Of a stretch of DNA of 64,000 nucleotides, positions 46,374 to 54,123 are shown piece by piece (positions within the stretch are counted from its first letter, which is position 1; each line of letters begins with the position of its first letter). Origin of the DNA: Rhodopirellula baltica (GTDB lineage Bacteria; Planctomycetota; Planctomycetia; Pirellulales; Pirellulaceae); the NCBI GenBank assembly GCA_002901265.1, contig PPHI01000057.1, forward strand, positions 124,001 to 188,000, given 5' to 3'. The notes under the pieces are model-generated. The model worked only from the letters and a program-made list of their open reading frames with translations. It did no database searches and had not been told where the DNA came from. The translations under genes and the position numbers were made by a program.

Positions 46374-47612
46374 TTAAACTCGCAGCGCCGGGTCGAAGTA
46401 TCGAATGGCGGTCGCTGCAAATAGCTGAATGCCGTGCGCGATTGCCTGTTCGTCAATGTCGAAACCACCGGTGTGCAGTGGTGACGAACCGACTTGCGAT
46501 CCCGACACTCCCAACCGGAACATCGCACCGGGAACATGTTCAAGATAGTACGAAAAGTCTTCGCTGCCCATGCTTGGTGTTTCGATCCAATCAACCGCGG
46601 CGGGATCAAGCATTTCGACGATCGAATCGTGAATGAGCGCGACTAACTTCCGATCATTGAAAACCGCCGGTGCCGACGTGCCCCACGCGATTTTGATTTC
46701 GCAACCGAATTGTTGCTTCACTGCCTCGCTGATCGAATCGATCACTTCCAACGCTCGGCGTCGTGCGGAAGGGTGCAACGTCCGCAGAGTTCCGGACGCA
46801 TACGCAGTATCGGGGATGACGTTCGAACTATGCCCTGCCTGAATCATCCCGACGGAAACAACCACCGTTTGATGCGGATCGATCGATCGATTCATCCGAC
46901 GATAGAGCGAATCAATCCAAGCGACACAGGCTTCGATCGGATCAATCGCCAGGTGAGGCCTTGCACCATGGCCGCCGCGTCCAACCACCGTGATTTCGAA
47001 TGTGTCGCAAGCAGCCGTCAACGCGTCATTCCGGATCCCGATACAGCCAACCTGCCGCGTCGGATCAACGTGCAAGGCAATGATCGCGTCCACATCACGT
47101 AACGCGCCGTGGTGAATCATGTGCAGGGCGCCTTCCGATGTCTCCTCTGCCGGTTGCAGAACCGCACGCACCGCGATCGGCCATGGCAGCTTGCCCGCCT
47201 GCTCCATTTTCTTGAGCACTTGCATTGCGCCCACAACAACCGTCGCATGGACATCGTGACCACAAGCATGCATCACGCCAGGTTTACAGCTGCGATACGC
47301 GACCGTCTTTTCATCCTGAATCGGCAACGCGTCGATATCGCCGCGAATTGCCAACCTTGGCGAGTCCGCCAAGCTGACATCCGTCACCAAATCCGCCGTC
47401 AGGCCACGCCCATCGCCAGCTAACTTCAACGGCAGATTCAGCGCGCCAAGACGTGCTTTCAGCTCGTTGGTTGTCAGCGTCTCTTCGCCCGATAGCTCAG
47501 GATGCTGGTGCAAGTGCCGGCGTAGGTCGATCCATTCCTGCCGATGTTCATCAACAAGTTGGTGGATATCGTCGATCCACGTTGCCGTTGAAGATTGTGT
47601 TTGTGGTTGCAT
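46374..47612 (-). CDS. M20-family amidohydrolase
   Basis: A 412-residue metallohydrolase of the M20D type (hippurate, indole-acetyl-amino-acid or N-acetyl-diaminopimelate amidohydrolases). Metal ligands are visible in MHACGHDVHATVVVGAM and in PAEETSEGA, and the conserved dimerisation-domain segment GRGGHGARPHLAIDPIEA is present. The start at 47612 (ATG) is preferred over the upstream in-frame TTG-type codon at 47666, which adds an unconvincing leader. It should cleave an N-acyl amino acid; which one is not determinable. No signal peptide. Confidence 0.88.
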   Translation of the reverse strand: MQPQTQSSTATWIDDIHQLVDEHRQEWIDLRRHLHQHPELSGEETLTTNELKARLGALNLPLKLAGDGRGLTADLVTDVSLADSPRLAIRGDIDALPIQDEKTVAYRSCKPGVMHACGHDVHATVVVGAMQVLKKMEQAGKLPWPIAVRAVLQPAEETSEGALHMIHHGALRDVDAIIALHVDPTRQVGCIGIRNDALTAACDTFEITVVGRGGHGARPHLAIDPIEACVAWIDSLYRRMNRSIDPHQTVVVSVGMIQAGHSSNVIPDTAYASGTLRTLHPSARRRALEVIDSISEAVKQQFGCEIKIAWGTSAPAVFNDRKLVALIHDSIVEMLDPAAVDWIETPSMGSEDFSYYLEHVPGAMFRLGVSGSQVGSSPLHTGGFDIDEQAIAHGIQLFAATAIRYFDPALRV

Positions 47613-47749
47613 GAAATCAGTATTTCCGTTGGTTGAACATCGATGCTGTCTATCTATCTCAATCACGACCGATTGCCAACGGCTGGCAGCGTGTTATTGC
47701 TCAAACTGCATGCTCCGCAAACTTTGCGAGCAGCAACATCAACACGCCG

Positions 47750-49054
47750 CTAAATCGCTCCCAGCAAACGAGTCGTCAACAAACGTGCTGCAACTCGCAT
47801 TCCACTGCTCAACGCTCCATTGATGCTGGGGGTTTCTCTGTGATCGCCACAAACATAGACGTGATCCGGACATCCACCATCGATTTCACTGGCTCGAACC
47901 GTTTTGACCACTGTCTGCAAGTCAAGACGCGGCAAAGCATAGGGGATCCGGTAGGAGCGGACGAATTCCCATTGACCAACTTGGTCTCCAAACCACGACG
48001 TTGCCTGCTTCAACACCAAATCCGACAATCGTTCACAGTCTTGAGCCATCTGGTCAGCCGATACGCTCACCGAAATCAGCGTCGTGTCATTGGGTGCGTA
48101 TTCTGGTGCGATGTCGCTGATCACGGTCATCGTTTGAATCGGTCCCGTTTCGTCACCCCGCAACATCAACATGCGACTGTTTTCGGGGGACTTGGGTGCC
48201 CGAAAATACATCGTCAACGCTTCGTTCCAATCGGTTTTCAGCTTCTCGATTCCCAGCAGACGTGCTGCCGCATCGCTTTCGGTCGCCACGACCACCTGCT
48301 TTGCTTCGATCGTTTGCCCATCAGACAACGTCAAACGGCTGCCGATTTCGTGATGTTCGATCGAACGAACCGTTGTGTTGAACTGGATCGTACCGCGTGG
48401 CAACGTCTCGACGAGCTGCCGGGGAATCGCAGCCATCCCGTCCGCGGGAACCGCAATTTGGCCGCTGGCAAACATCCGGAACACGAAGTCAAACATCCGG
48501 CGGCTCGTCTCCAACGATTCGTCCAAGAACACTCCGCCAAGAAACGGGCGAAAGAACTCGTCGATGAATGGATCACTGAGTCCGGCCGATTCCAGCCGGC
48601 TCTTCGTCGATTCGTTGGTCCGCGAATAGACGCCATCCAACGTCCCGCGTCGACAATCCGAACGAAGCTTGCCGACACGCAACTTATCACCCAGCGTGCC
48701 AACTGGCGACGTCGCGCAAGCGATTGCTTTGGCTGGCTGTCTCCAGGGGTCGGCCAAGGGCACAAAACGCCCGCCTTTTCGAACCAACGCGCCGGGACGG
48801 AAGGGCCGCAGACGCAACGCGTCATAGTCCAACAATTTTTCGCAGGCCGGATAAGCCGTCAACAAGACTTGAAAGCCATGGTCCAAGGCCAGGCCATCAA
48901 CGCGATCGGTCCGTACTCGCCCCCCCACTCTGTCGCTGGCTTCGAGAACAAGGGCGGTCCGTCCCGCCGAACACAGCGTTTGGGCGCACGCCAATCCGGA
49001 CAATCCGGCGCCGATGATGACCGTTTCCAACGAATTTGACAGGTTACCGCTCAT
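47750..49054 (-). CDS. FAD-dependent amine-oxidase-like flavoprotein
   Basis: A 434-residue flavoprotein. TVIIGAGLSGLACAQTL (about 12-28) and VLEASDRVGGRVRTDRVDG are the FAD-binding start of the NAD(P)-binding/amine oxidase superfamily, and VYVCGDHRETPSINGALSSGMRVA is the C-terminal FAD contact. The middle part, with FFRPFLGGVFLDESLETSR, is typical of a subgroup related to protoporphyrinogen oxidase and phytoene desaturase. Substrate unknown. The ATG at 49054 is preferred to the TTG at 49081, being close to the FAD loop. It stands alone, divergent from the epimerase gene. Confidence 0.87.
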   Translation of the reverse strand: MSGNLSNSLETVIIGAGLSGLACAQTLCSAGRTALVLEASDRVGGRVRTDRVDGLALDHGFQVLLTAYPACEKLLDYDALRLRPFRPGALVRKGGRFVPLADPWRQPAKAIACATSPVGTLGDKLRVGKLRSDCRRGTLDGVYSRTNESTKSRLESAGLSDPFIDEFFRPFLGGVFLDESLETSRRMFDFVFRMFASGQIAVPADGMAAIPRQLVETLPRGTIQFNTTVRSIEHHEIGSRLTLSDGQTIEAKQVVVATESDAAARLLGIEKLKTDWNEALTMYFRAPKSPENSRMLMLRGDETGPIQTMTVISDIAPEYAPNDTTLISVSVSADQMAQDCERLSDLVLKQATSWFGDQVGQWEFVRSYRIPYALPRLDLQTVVKTVRASEIDGGCPDHVYVCGDHRETPSINGALSSGMRVAARLLTTRLLGAI

Positions 49055-49237
49055 GGCAATTTGCCGCTCCAAATGAATCAATGACTCTACCCGAACGGGC
49101 CGATAGCCGTTCCGTCGACGCCGAATACAATACGCCTAGCATAAGGTCGCTGCATTAATATTGCCCGGCGTCAACTCAGCTTTCGGCGATCAAACGCCCC
49201 ATCAAATTTGAATCTTCCGATAAACAAGAAAATCAGC

Positions 49238-50287
49238 ATGCGCGTTATTGTCACCGGATCAAGTGGACTGATTGGATCTGCCGCCGTTCGACACTGGGAT
49301 GCCGCCGGTGCGGAGGTCATCGGAATCGACAACGACATGCGGGCAACCTTTTTTGGCCCTGACGGCAGCACCCGCTGGAATCAAACGCAGCTCGAATCGG
49401 AAACAAAGAATTTTCGCACCGTATCGATCGATATCCGTGACCGCGAGGCGATCTTGGATCTCTTCAAAAATGAGACGCCGGATCTGATCATTCACTGTGC
49501 CGCACAACCCTCACATGATCGCGCAGCGGCGATCCCGTTCCTCGACTTCGAAGTCAACGCGAACGGAACGTTGAATCTCCTTGAAGCGACTCGGCAGCAC
49601 GCCCCCGAAGCGGTGTTCTGCCACATGAGTACGAACAAGGTTTACGGGGACGCCCCCAACGAAGTCCCGCTAACCGAGCTCGATACTCGCTGGGAATACG
49701 CCCGCGAAGAAGACTTTGGTGGCATCGACGAAAACTGCCGAATCGACCAAACGATGCACTCGCTCTTTGGCGCCAGCAAGACTGCGGCTGACGTCTTGGC
49801 TCAAGAATATGGAAAGTACTTCGGACTCAAAACGGGTATCTTCCGGGGCGGTTGCCTGACTGGGGCCAGTCACAGTGGTGTCGAGTTGCATGGATTCTTG
49901 AGCTACTTGGTGCATGTCGCCGTCACCGGAAAACCCTACACGATCTTTGGGTACAAAGGCAAACAGGTTCGCGACCAGATCGAGTGCAGCGATGTCGTGA
50001 AAGCATTTGAAGCGTTCTCACGCAACCCACGACCGGGCGAGGTTTACAACATTGGTGGCGGTCGCGACAACGCGGCCAGCGTGCTGGAATGTATCTCGAT
50101 GATTGAAGAAATCGGTGGCCACAAAGTCAACTTCACGCTTGGTGACGAAAACCGCAAAGGCGACCACATCTGCTACATCAGCGACCTTAGCAAACTACGA
50201 CGCGACTATCCCGACTGGGAGATTCGTGTCTCGCTAAAAGACATCCTGTCCCAAATGATCGCCAGCGAAGAAGCCAAACACGCTTAG
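49238..50287 (+). CDS. CDP-paratose 2-epimerase-like NAD-dependent epimerase
   Basis: A 349-residue extended SDR; the ATG at 49238 is adjacent to the NAD loop VTGSSGLIGSAA. The blocks NKVYGDAPNEVPLTELDTRWEY, HSLFGASKTAADVLAQEYGKYFG and QVRDQIECSDVVKAFEAF match a widespread family annotated as CDP-paratose 2-epimerase (CDP-tyvelose pathway). The position expected for the catalytic Tyr of Tyr-x3-Lys is Phe here (FGASK), which I recall as usual for this subfamily. It acts on a nucleotide-linked sugar; the true substrate is uncertain. It precedes the repeat block. Confidence 0.85.
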   Translation: MRVIVTGSSGLIGSAAVRHWDAAGAEVIGIDNDMRATFFGPDGSTRWNQTQLESETKNFRTVSIDIRDREAILDLFKNETPDLIIHCAAQPSHDRAAAIPFLDFEVNANGTLNLLEATRQHAPEAVFCHMSTNKVYGDAPNEVPLTELDTRWEYAREEDFGGIDENCRIDQTMHSLFGASKTAADVLAQEYGKYFGLKTGIFRGGCLTGASHSGVELHGFLSYLVHVAVTGKPYTIFGYKGKQVRDQIECSDVVKAFEAFSRNPRPGEVYNIGGGRDNAASVLECISMIEEIGGHKVNFTLGDENRKGDHICYISDLSKLRRDYPDWEIRVSLKDILSQMIASEEAKHA

Positions 50288-50292
50288 TCACC

Positions 50293-50414
50293 CCATCAGC
50301 CGCAACCGCGATAGCGTGCGGTTACATACCCGAATTCCCATCAGCCGCAATCGCGATAGCGAGCGGTTACATGCCCGAGCCCCCATCAGCCGCATTCGCG
50401 ATAGCGAGCGGTTA
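50293..50414 (+). repeat. Three copies of a 32-base hairpin repeat
   Basis: Copies at 50293-50324, 50338-50369 and 50383-50414. Each reads CCATCAGCCGCA, then a core CGCGATAGCG, then AGCGGTTA or TGCGGTT. The core folds as CCGC / TCGC-GATA-GCGA / GCGG with a four-base loop and a two-base bulge. More copies occur throughout 50659-51105 and 52724-53028. They do not encode protein: the ORFs across them are simple by-products. Confidence 0.85.
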
Positions 50415-50430
50415 CGTGGTCAGAATTCCC

Positions 50431-50751
50431 ATCAACAACCAGGCCGGGCCTTAGGCCCGGCTCAACATGCTCGGGTGACCAATTCCCAGGCCCTACGGAC
50501 CTGGCTAGGAAACTCGCCGGGGCGTTGCCCCTAAAACGAAACGCCTCCAAGGCGGAGCTCATTCGAGCATCAATGTTGATTGGTGCGTCCCATACGGCGC
50601 TTACGATGGAGCGTCACCGCCAACAAATGGTCCACCAGATCTACCACCGCCGCGACTCCCATCAGCCGCAACCGCGATAGCGTGCGGTTTCATGCTCAGA
50701 TTTCCCATCAGCCGCATTCGCGATAGCGAGCGGTTACGTGGTCAAACTCCT
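50431..50751 (+). repeat. Long repeat unit L1 (321 bases)
   Basis: The first copy of a compound repeat. It carries several perfect hairpins in order: GCCGGGCCTTAGGCCCGGC (50443-50461), CCAGG-CCCTACGGA-CCTGG, GGGGC-GTT-GCCCC and CGCCT-CCA-AGGCG, and ends with two copies of the short 32-base element (50659-50690 and 50705-50736). The next unit begins at exactly 50752, so the two form a tandem pair. Confidence 0.85.
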
Positions 50752-51056
50752 ATCAACAACCAGGCCGGGCCCTAGGCCCGGCTCAACATGCTCGGGTGAC
50801 CAATTCCCAGGCCCTACGGACCTGGCTAGGAAACTCGCCGGGGCGTTGCCCCTAACACGAAACGCCTCCAAGGCGGAGCTCTTGCGAGCATCGACGTTGA
50901 TTGGTGCGTCCCATACGGCGCATACGATGAACCGTCACCGTCGACGAATGGTCCACCGGATCCACCACCGCCGCGACTCCCATCAGCCGCAATCGCCATA
51001 GCGAGCGGTTACATGCCCGAGCCCCCATCAGCCGCAACTGCGATAGCGTGCGGTTG
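50752..51056 (+). repeat. Long repeat unit L2
   Basis: The second copy, highly similar to L1 over its whole length. The first hairpin differs by one loop base (GCCGGGCCCTAGGCCCGGC). It contains short elements at 50980-51011, where the loop reads CATA in place of GATA while the stem is kept, and at 51025-51056. Conservation of stems with loop changes supports selection on structure. Confidence 0.82.
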
Positions 51057-51078
51057 TGTGTGCACAGTGTTCGGATCA

Positions 51079-51105
51079 TCAACTGATTCGCGATAGCGTG
51101 CTGTT
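51079..51105 (+). repeat. Degenerate copy of the short repeat
   Basis: A partial copy with the core TTCGCGATAGCG retained and both flanks altered. It marks the end of the first repeat block. The stretch from here to the PilZ gene at 51371 shows no gene; it may hold the PilZ promoter. Confidence 0.6.
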
Positions 51106-51370
51106 TCCGTCAATGGCTTCGCCCCCGACTCCCCATCACTGGCGCAAACCAGCGACAACCGATGCTCCTGCAACAGCACACGCTTTCCAAAACGACGCCC
51201 GGCATCAAATCAACCAGCAACGATTCTCGTTGAGGGCCTTCCGTCAGTCGGTTGGCCCGCGCCTTAGCTGCAAGTTACGGTTGGTCGTTCCATTATCAAT
51301 CGGATCACAGATCGGCTGACTTGGCTGATCGATCCGCGTTCGCCCACTGCTTGTTGCCCACCTTGCGAGT

Positions 51371-51769
51371 ATGACACCAGCCTCCGCCGAGAATCGCCAC
51401 GCTCATCGTCGCCCCATCCATGCGACCGTCCATCCCGTCGCACCGCCGATCCCGGTCCCAGAACCGCCGTTGGAACGGCGTCGTTCGGTGCGGATGCCCC
51501 AATCACTGGAAATCACCGTCCAACCTCTCGACGACGATTTTGCTCCCCGCGGCGAGTCGTACTTCGCGATCACCCGCGACGTCAGCGAAGGCGGACTTTC
51601 CTTTCTCGCCTCCAAGTCCGCCGACTTCGAATATGCGATGATCTCGCTGAATGATGTCGTTGCCCCGGCATTTTTGTGTCGCGTTTGCAACACCTCGTCA
51701 ATCGACTGTACCGGCCCACAAAAATTCAGCCTCACCAACCTCGAGTACGTGTCGTCAAAGGCCAAGTAA
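51371..51769 (+). CDS. PilZ-domain protein
   Basis: A 132-residue protein. After a proline-rich N-terminus (about 35 residues), RRSVR at 37-41 and DVSEGG at 70-75 give the PilZ RxxxR and (D/N)xSxxG motifs that bind c-di-GMP. It is cytoplasmic and lacks membrane segments. It could respond to the c-di-GMP pool set by enzymes such as the FHA-EAL protein. It sits between two repeat blocks. Confidence 0.85.
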   Translation: MTPASAENRHAHRRPIHATVHPVAPPIPVPEPPLERRRSVRMPQSLEITVQPLDDDFAPRGESYFAITRDVSEGGLSFLASKSADFEYAMISLNDVVAPAFLCRVCNTSSIDCTGPQKFSLTNLEYVSSKAK

Positions 51770-51913
51770 GCCTGTTCGAGATTCTCTCGGTGATTGGTGC
51801 GGGCGTAGCCAACTTGCCCGCACAGGTTGGCTACAATTGCGAATCGGTGCCGCGTGAGGACATTCCCGCGGCACGAAGTGATTCCTTTCCCCACCAATCA
51901 CCGCGAACTCGAC

Positions 51914-52642
51914 ATGCGCTACCTCCGTTCAATCTCCGCCGCGCTCCTATGCTGTGGCCTCGCCGCAACCGCCGTCCAAGCTCAAGACGAGAGCACCGTT
52001 GACGCCAAGTCACACGAGTTGACTGAAGCGGTCAACATGTTCAATGGCAAAGACCTCTCCGGTTGGTCAGGACGCGAAGATCTCTGGTCCGTTGAAGACG
52101 GCGAACTCGTCGGTCGCACGGTTGCCGAGAATCCGCTCAAGCGAAATACGTTTTTGATCTATACCGATCATCAACCCGCTGACTTCGAGCTGACGCTACA
52201 GTTCAAAATCGAAAACACCAACAGCGGCATTCAGTACCGCAGCAAAGTGTTGGATCAAGACAACTTTGTGGTGGGCGGTTACCAAGCCGACATCGATTTT
52301 GGCAATCGCTACGCCGGTATCCTCTACGAAGAACAAGGACGCGGCATCCTCGCCGAGCGTGGCCAGTCAGTCACAATCGGTGCTGACGGCAAAAAGGAAG
52401 TCAAGGAATTTGCTAACGGCGCGAAACTTGGCAATGGCATCCATCCCGGAAAATGGAACGACTACCGCGTCGTTGCCAAAGGCAATCACTTGCAACACTT
52501 CATCAACGGCACGATGACTGCCGAAGTGATCGACAACCAATCCGAAAAAGCTGCCACCAGCGGCGTCATCGCGTTTCAGCTTCACGTCGGCGACCCGATG
52601 GTCATGCGATTCAAAAACATCGTCCTTCATCCCGTCAAATAA
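51914..52642 (+). CDS. DUF1080 (3-keto-disaccharide hydrolase) protein
   Basis: A 242-residue exported protein from the ATG at 51914. A signal peptide (SISAALLCCGLAATAVQA) ends near residue 23. The DUF1080 LamG-like domain follows: NMFNGKDLSGWSGREDLWSVEDGELVGRT, then NSGIQYRSKVLDQDNFVVGGYQADI and GKWNDYRVVAKGNHLQHFINGTMTAEVID. Such proteins are abundant in planctomycetes and some hydrolyse 3-keto sugars. The substrate is not determinable. It lies between the PilZ gene and the second repeat block. Confidence 0.9.
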   Translation: MRYLRSISAALLCCGLAATAVQAQDESTVDAKSHELTEAVNMFNGKDLSGWSGREDLWSVEDGELVGRTVAENPLKRNTFLIYTDHQPADFELTLQFKIENTNSGIQYRSKVLDQDNFVVGGYQADIDFGNRYAGILYEEQGRGILAERGQSVTIGADGKKEVKEFANGAKLGNGIHPGKWNDYRVVAKGNHLQHFINGTMTAEVIDNQSEKAATSGVIAFQLHVGDPMVMRFKNIVLHPVK

Positions 52643-52723
52643 CCGATGGTTTAGACCAAAGCCGGCAGTTCCCCACGCGATCCAACACCGCCCGCAATCG
52701 CAAGCGATTGCATGCCGAGCCTC

Positions 52724-52755
52724 CCATCAGCCGCATTCGCGATAGCGAGCGGTTG
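52724..52755 (+). repeat. Single short hairpin repeat
   Basis: A further copy of the 32-base element opening the second repeat block after the DUF1080 gene. A degenerate neighbour (CCCGCAATCGCAAGCGATTG) lies at 52691-52710. Confidence 0.75.
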
Positions 52756-52770
52756 TGTGCTCAGAATTCC

Positions 52771-53043
52771 CATCAACAACTAGGCGGGCCTTAGGCCCGG
52801 CTCAACATGCTGGGGTGACCAATTCCCAGGCCCTACGGACCTGGCTAGGAAACTCGCCGGGGCGTTGCCCCTAAAACGAAACGCCTCCAAGGCCGATCTC
52901 TTTCGAGCCTCAATGTCAATTGGTGCGTCCCAGACGGCGCATACGATGGACCGTCACCGCCGGCGAATGGTCCACCGGATCTACACCGTCGCACCCCCAT
53001 CAGCCGCATTCGCGATAGCGAGCGGTTACGTGATCGAACTCCT
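52771..53043 (+). repeat. Long repeat unit L3
   Basis: The third copy of the compound repeat, with the second and third hairpins intact (CCAGG-CCCTACGGA-CCTGG and GGGGC-GTT-GCCCC) and the first shortened by one base. It includes the short element at 52997-53028. It is separated from L1/L2 by the PilZ and DUF1080 genes. Confidence 0.8.
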
Positions 53044-53190
53044 ACCAACAAGCGGGTCTTTGGCCCGGCTCGACGTGCTAGGGCAACGATTTACCAGGCC
53101 CTAAGGACCTGGCTAGGAAACTCACCGGGGCGTCGCCTAAAACGAAATGCATCCAAGGCCGAGGTCTTTCGAGCATTGATATTGGTGCTT
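53044..53190 (+). repeat. Long repeat unit L4 (partial, diverged)
   Basis: A truncated fourth copy. The first hairpin has changed to GCGGGTCTTTGGCCCGGC, where a G-T pair preserves the stem, and the second reads CCAGG-CCCTAAGGA-CCTGG. It leads into AT-rich sequence and the 20-base tandem repeat. Confidence 0.65.
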
Positions 53191-53230
53191 CCCCACCACC
53201 AATTACCAATTTGCAATGTTCATTTTGCAA

Positions 53231-53290
53231 TTTGCAATCCACTCCCCAAATTTGCAATCCACTCCCCAAATTTGCAATCCACTCCCCACG
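53231..53290 (+). repeat. Tandem triplicate of a 20-base unit
   Basis: The unit TTTGCAATCCACTCCCCAAA occurs three times in direct tandem (53231-53250, 53251-53270, 53271-53290; the last two bases differ). It lies about 150 bases upstream of the sigma-factor gene. It could be a mutable promoter-proximal repeat or a binding-site array; no matching regulator is known. Confidence 0.85.
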
Positions 53291-53439
53291 CACCCCATCT
53301 CCCCACAACGCGATCACGTACCGATCCCGTTCCTCCAAACCGCCCCCGCGTCTCAACCTTCCCCCAACCAATCTCGGGTGCCCCACCACGCCAAACTCAC
53401 CTCTTTTCGCTACACTACGATGACGCAAGGAGAGGTTGA

Positions 53440-54123
53440 ATGACGAAGTCGATTTGGGCCGGTGACGATCAAACCGAAACGCTGCTTGGTGCCGCCAAAC
53501 AGGGCGACGCCGACGCGGTGAATCAGCTGCTAGAAAAACATCGCGCCCCGATTCGGCGATTGGTCGAACTGCGTCTTGACCGGAAAGTCCAGCAACGCGT
53601 CGACGTCAGCGATGTTGTCCAGGACGTCATGGTCGAGGCCAGCGGGCGTCTGGACAAATACCTTTCCGATCCCTCGATGGCGTTCCATCTCTGGCTTCGC
53701 CAAATCGCATGGGACCGCATCATCGACACGTACCGACGGCACCGGGTCAGCGCCAAACGCAACATGGATCGCGAACAGCCGATTGCGGCTGCGTCCAGTC
53801 CAGATCAATCGACGCTCGAATTGGCGATCCAGGTTTGCGACCCAGCCCTTACGCCTGCCGCGGCTGCAACACAACGCGAGATCGCGCAAAAGGTCGAAGA
53901 AGCAATCGGCAAGATGAACGAGCAGGACCAAGAGATCATTGTGATGCGTCACTATGAACATCTCTCCAACCTCGAAATCGCCGAAGCGTTAGGTCTCAAC
54001 GCCGCTGCGGCAAGCATGCGGTACCTCCGCGCCGTCCGCCGCCTTCGCGAAACCCTGCAGTCGGTCGACAACGGCAGCAGCTCCGCCGGCGGCGATTCAG
54101 TCGATACCGAGTCTTCGCCGTGA
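53440..54123 (+). CDS. ECF-type RNA polymerase sigma factor paired with a kinase
   Basis: A 227-residue sigma factor with GGAGAGG just upstream of its ATG. Region 2 is at about 15-100 (LLEKHRAPIRRLVELRL, DVSDVVQDVMVEASGRL, WLRQIAWDRIIDTYR), and region 4 at about 148-205 (MNEQDQEIIVMRHYEHLSNLEIAEALGLN) gives the helix-turn-helix. The Ser/Thr kinase gene overlaps its stop by four bases, matching the planctomycete sigma-kinase pairs in which the kinase is thought to regulate the sigma factor in place of an anti-sigma factor. The target promoters are unknown. Confidence 0.9.
   Translation: MTKSIWAGDDQTETLLGAAKQGDADAVNQLLEKHRAPIRRLVELRLDRKVQQRVDVSDVVQDVMVEASGRLDKYLSDPSMAFHLWLRQIAWDRIIDTYRRHRVSAKRNMDREQPIAAASSPDQSTLELAIQVCDPALTPAAAATQREIAQKVEEAIGKMNEQDQEIIVMRHYEHLSNLEIAEALGLNAAAASMRYLRAVRRLRETLQSVDNGSSSAGGDSVDTESSP

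Noticed and set aside
47633-49039. A 468-codon plus-strand ORF antisense to the flavoprotein gene
   Set aside because: It is antisense to a strong FAD protein and rich in Arg, His and Gln, which is the usual composition of a shadow ORF.
50316-51082. Small ORFs in the first repeat block (for example 50316-50534, 50738-51001, and 50852-51082 on the minus strand)
   Set aside because: They are translations of the hairpin repeats. Similar amino-acid runs recur only because the DNA repeats, and no ribosome sites or family features are present.
50293-51105. Possible CRISPR array
   Set aside because: The repeats are not regularly spaced, adjacent copies are separated by similar rather than unique spacers, and no cas genes are present.
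52845-53104. ORFs in the second repeat block on both strands
   Set aside because: Same reason: they read through the long repeat units and are not conserved as proteins.
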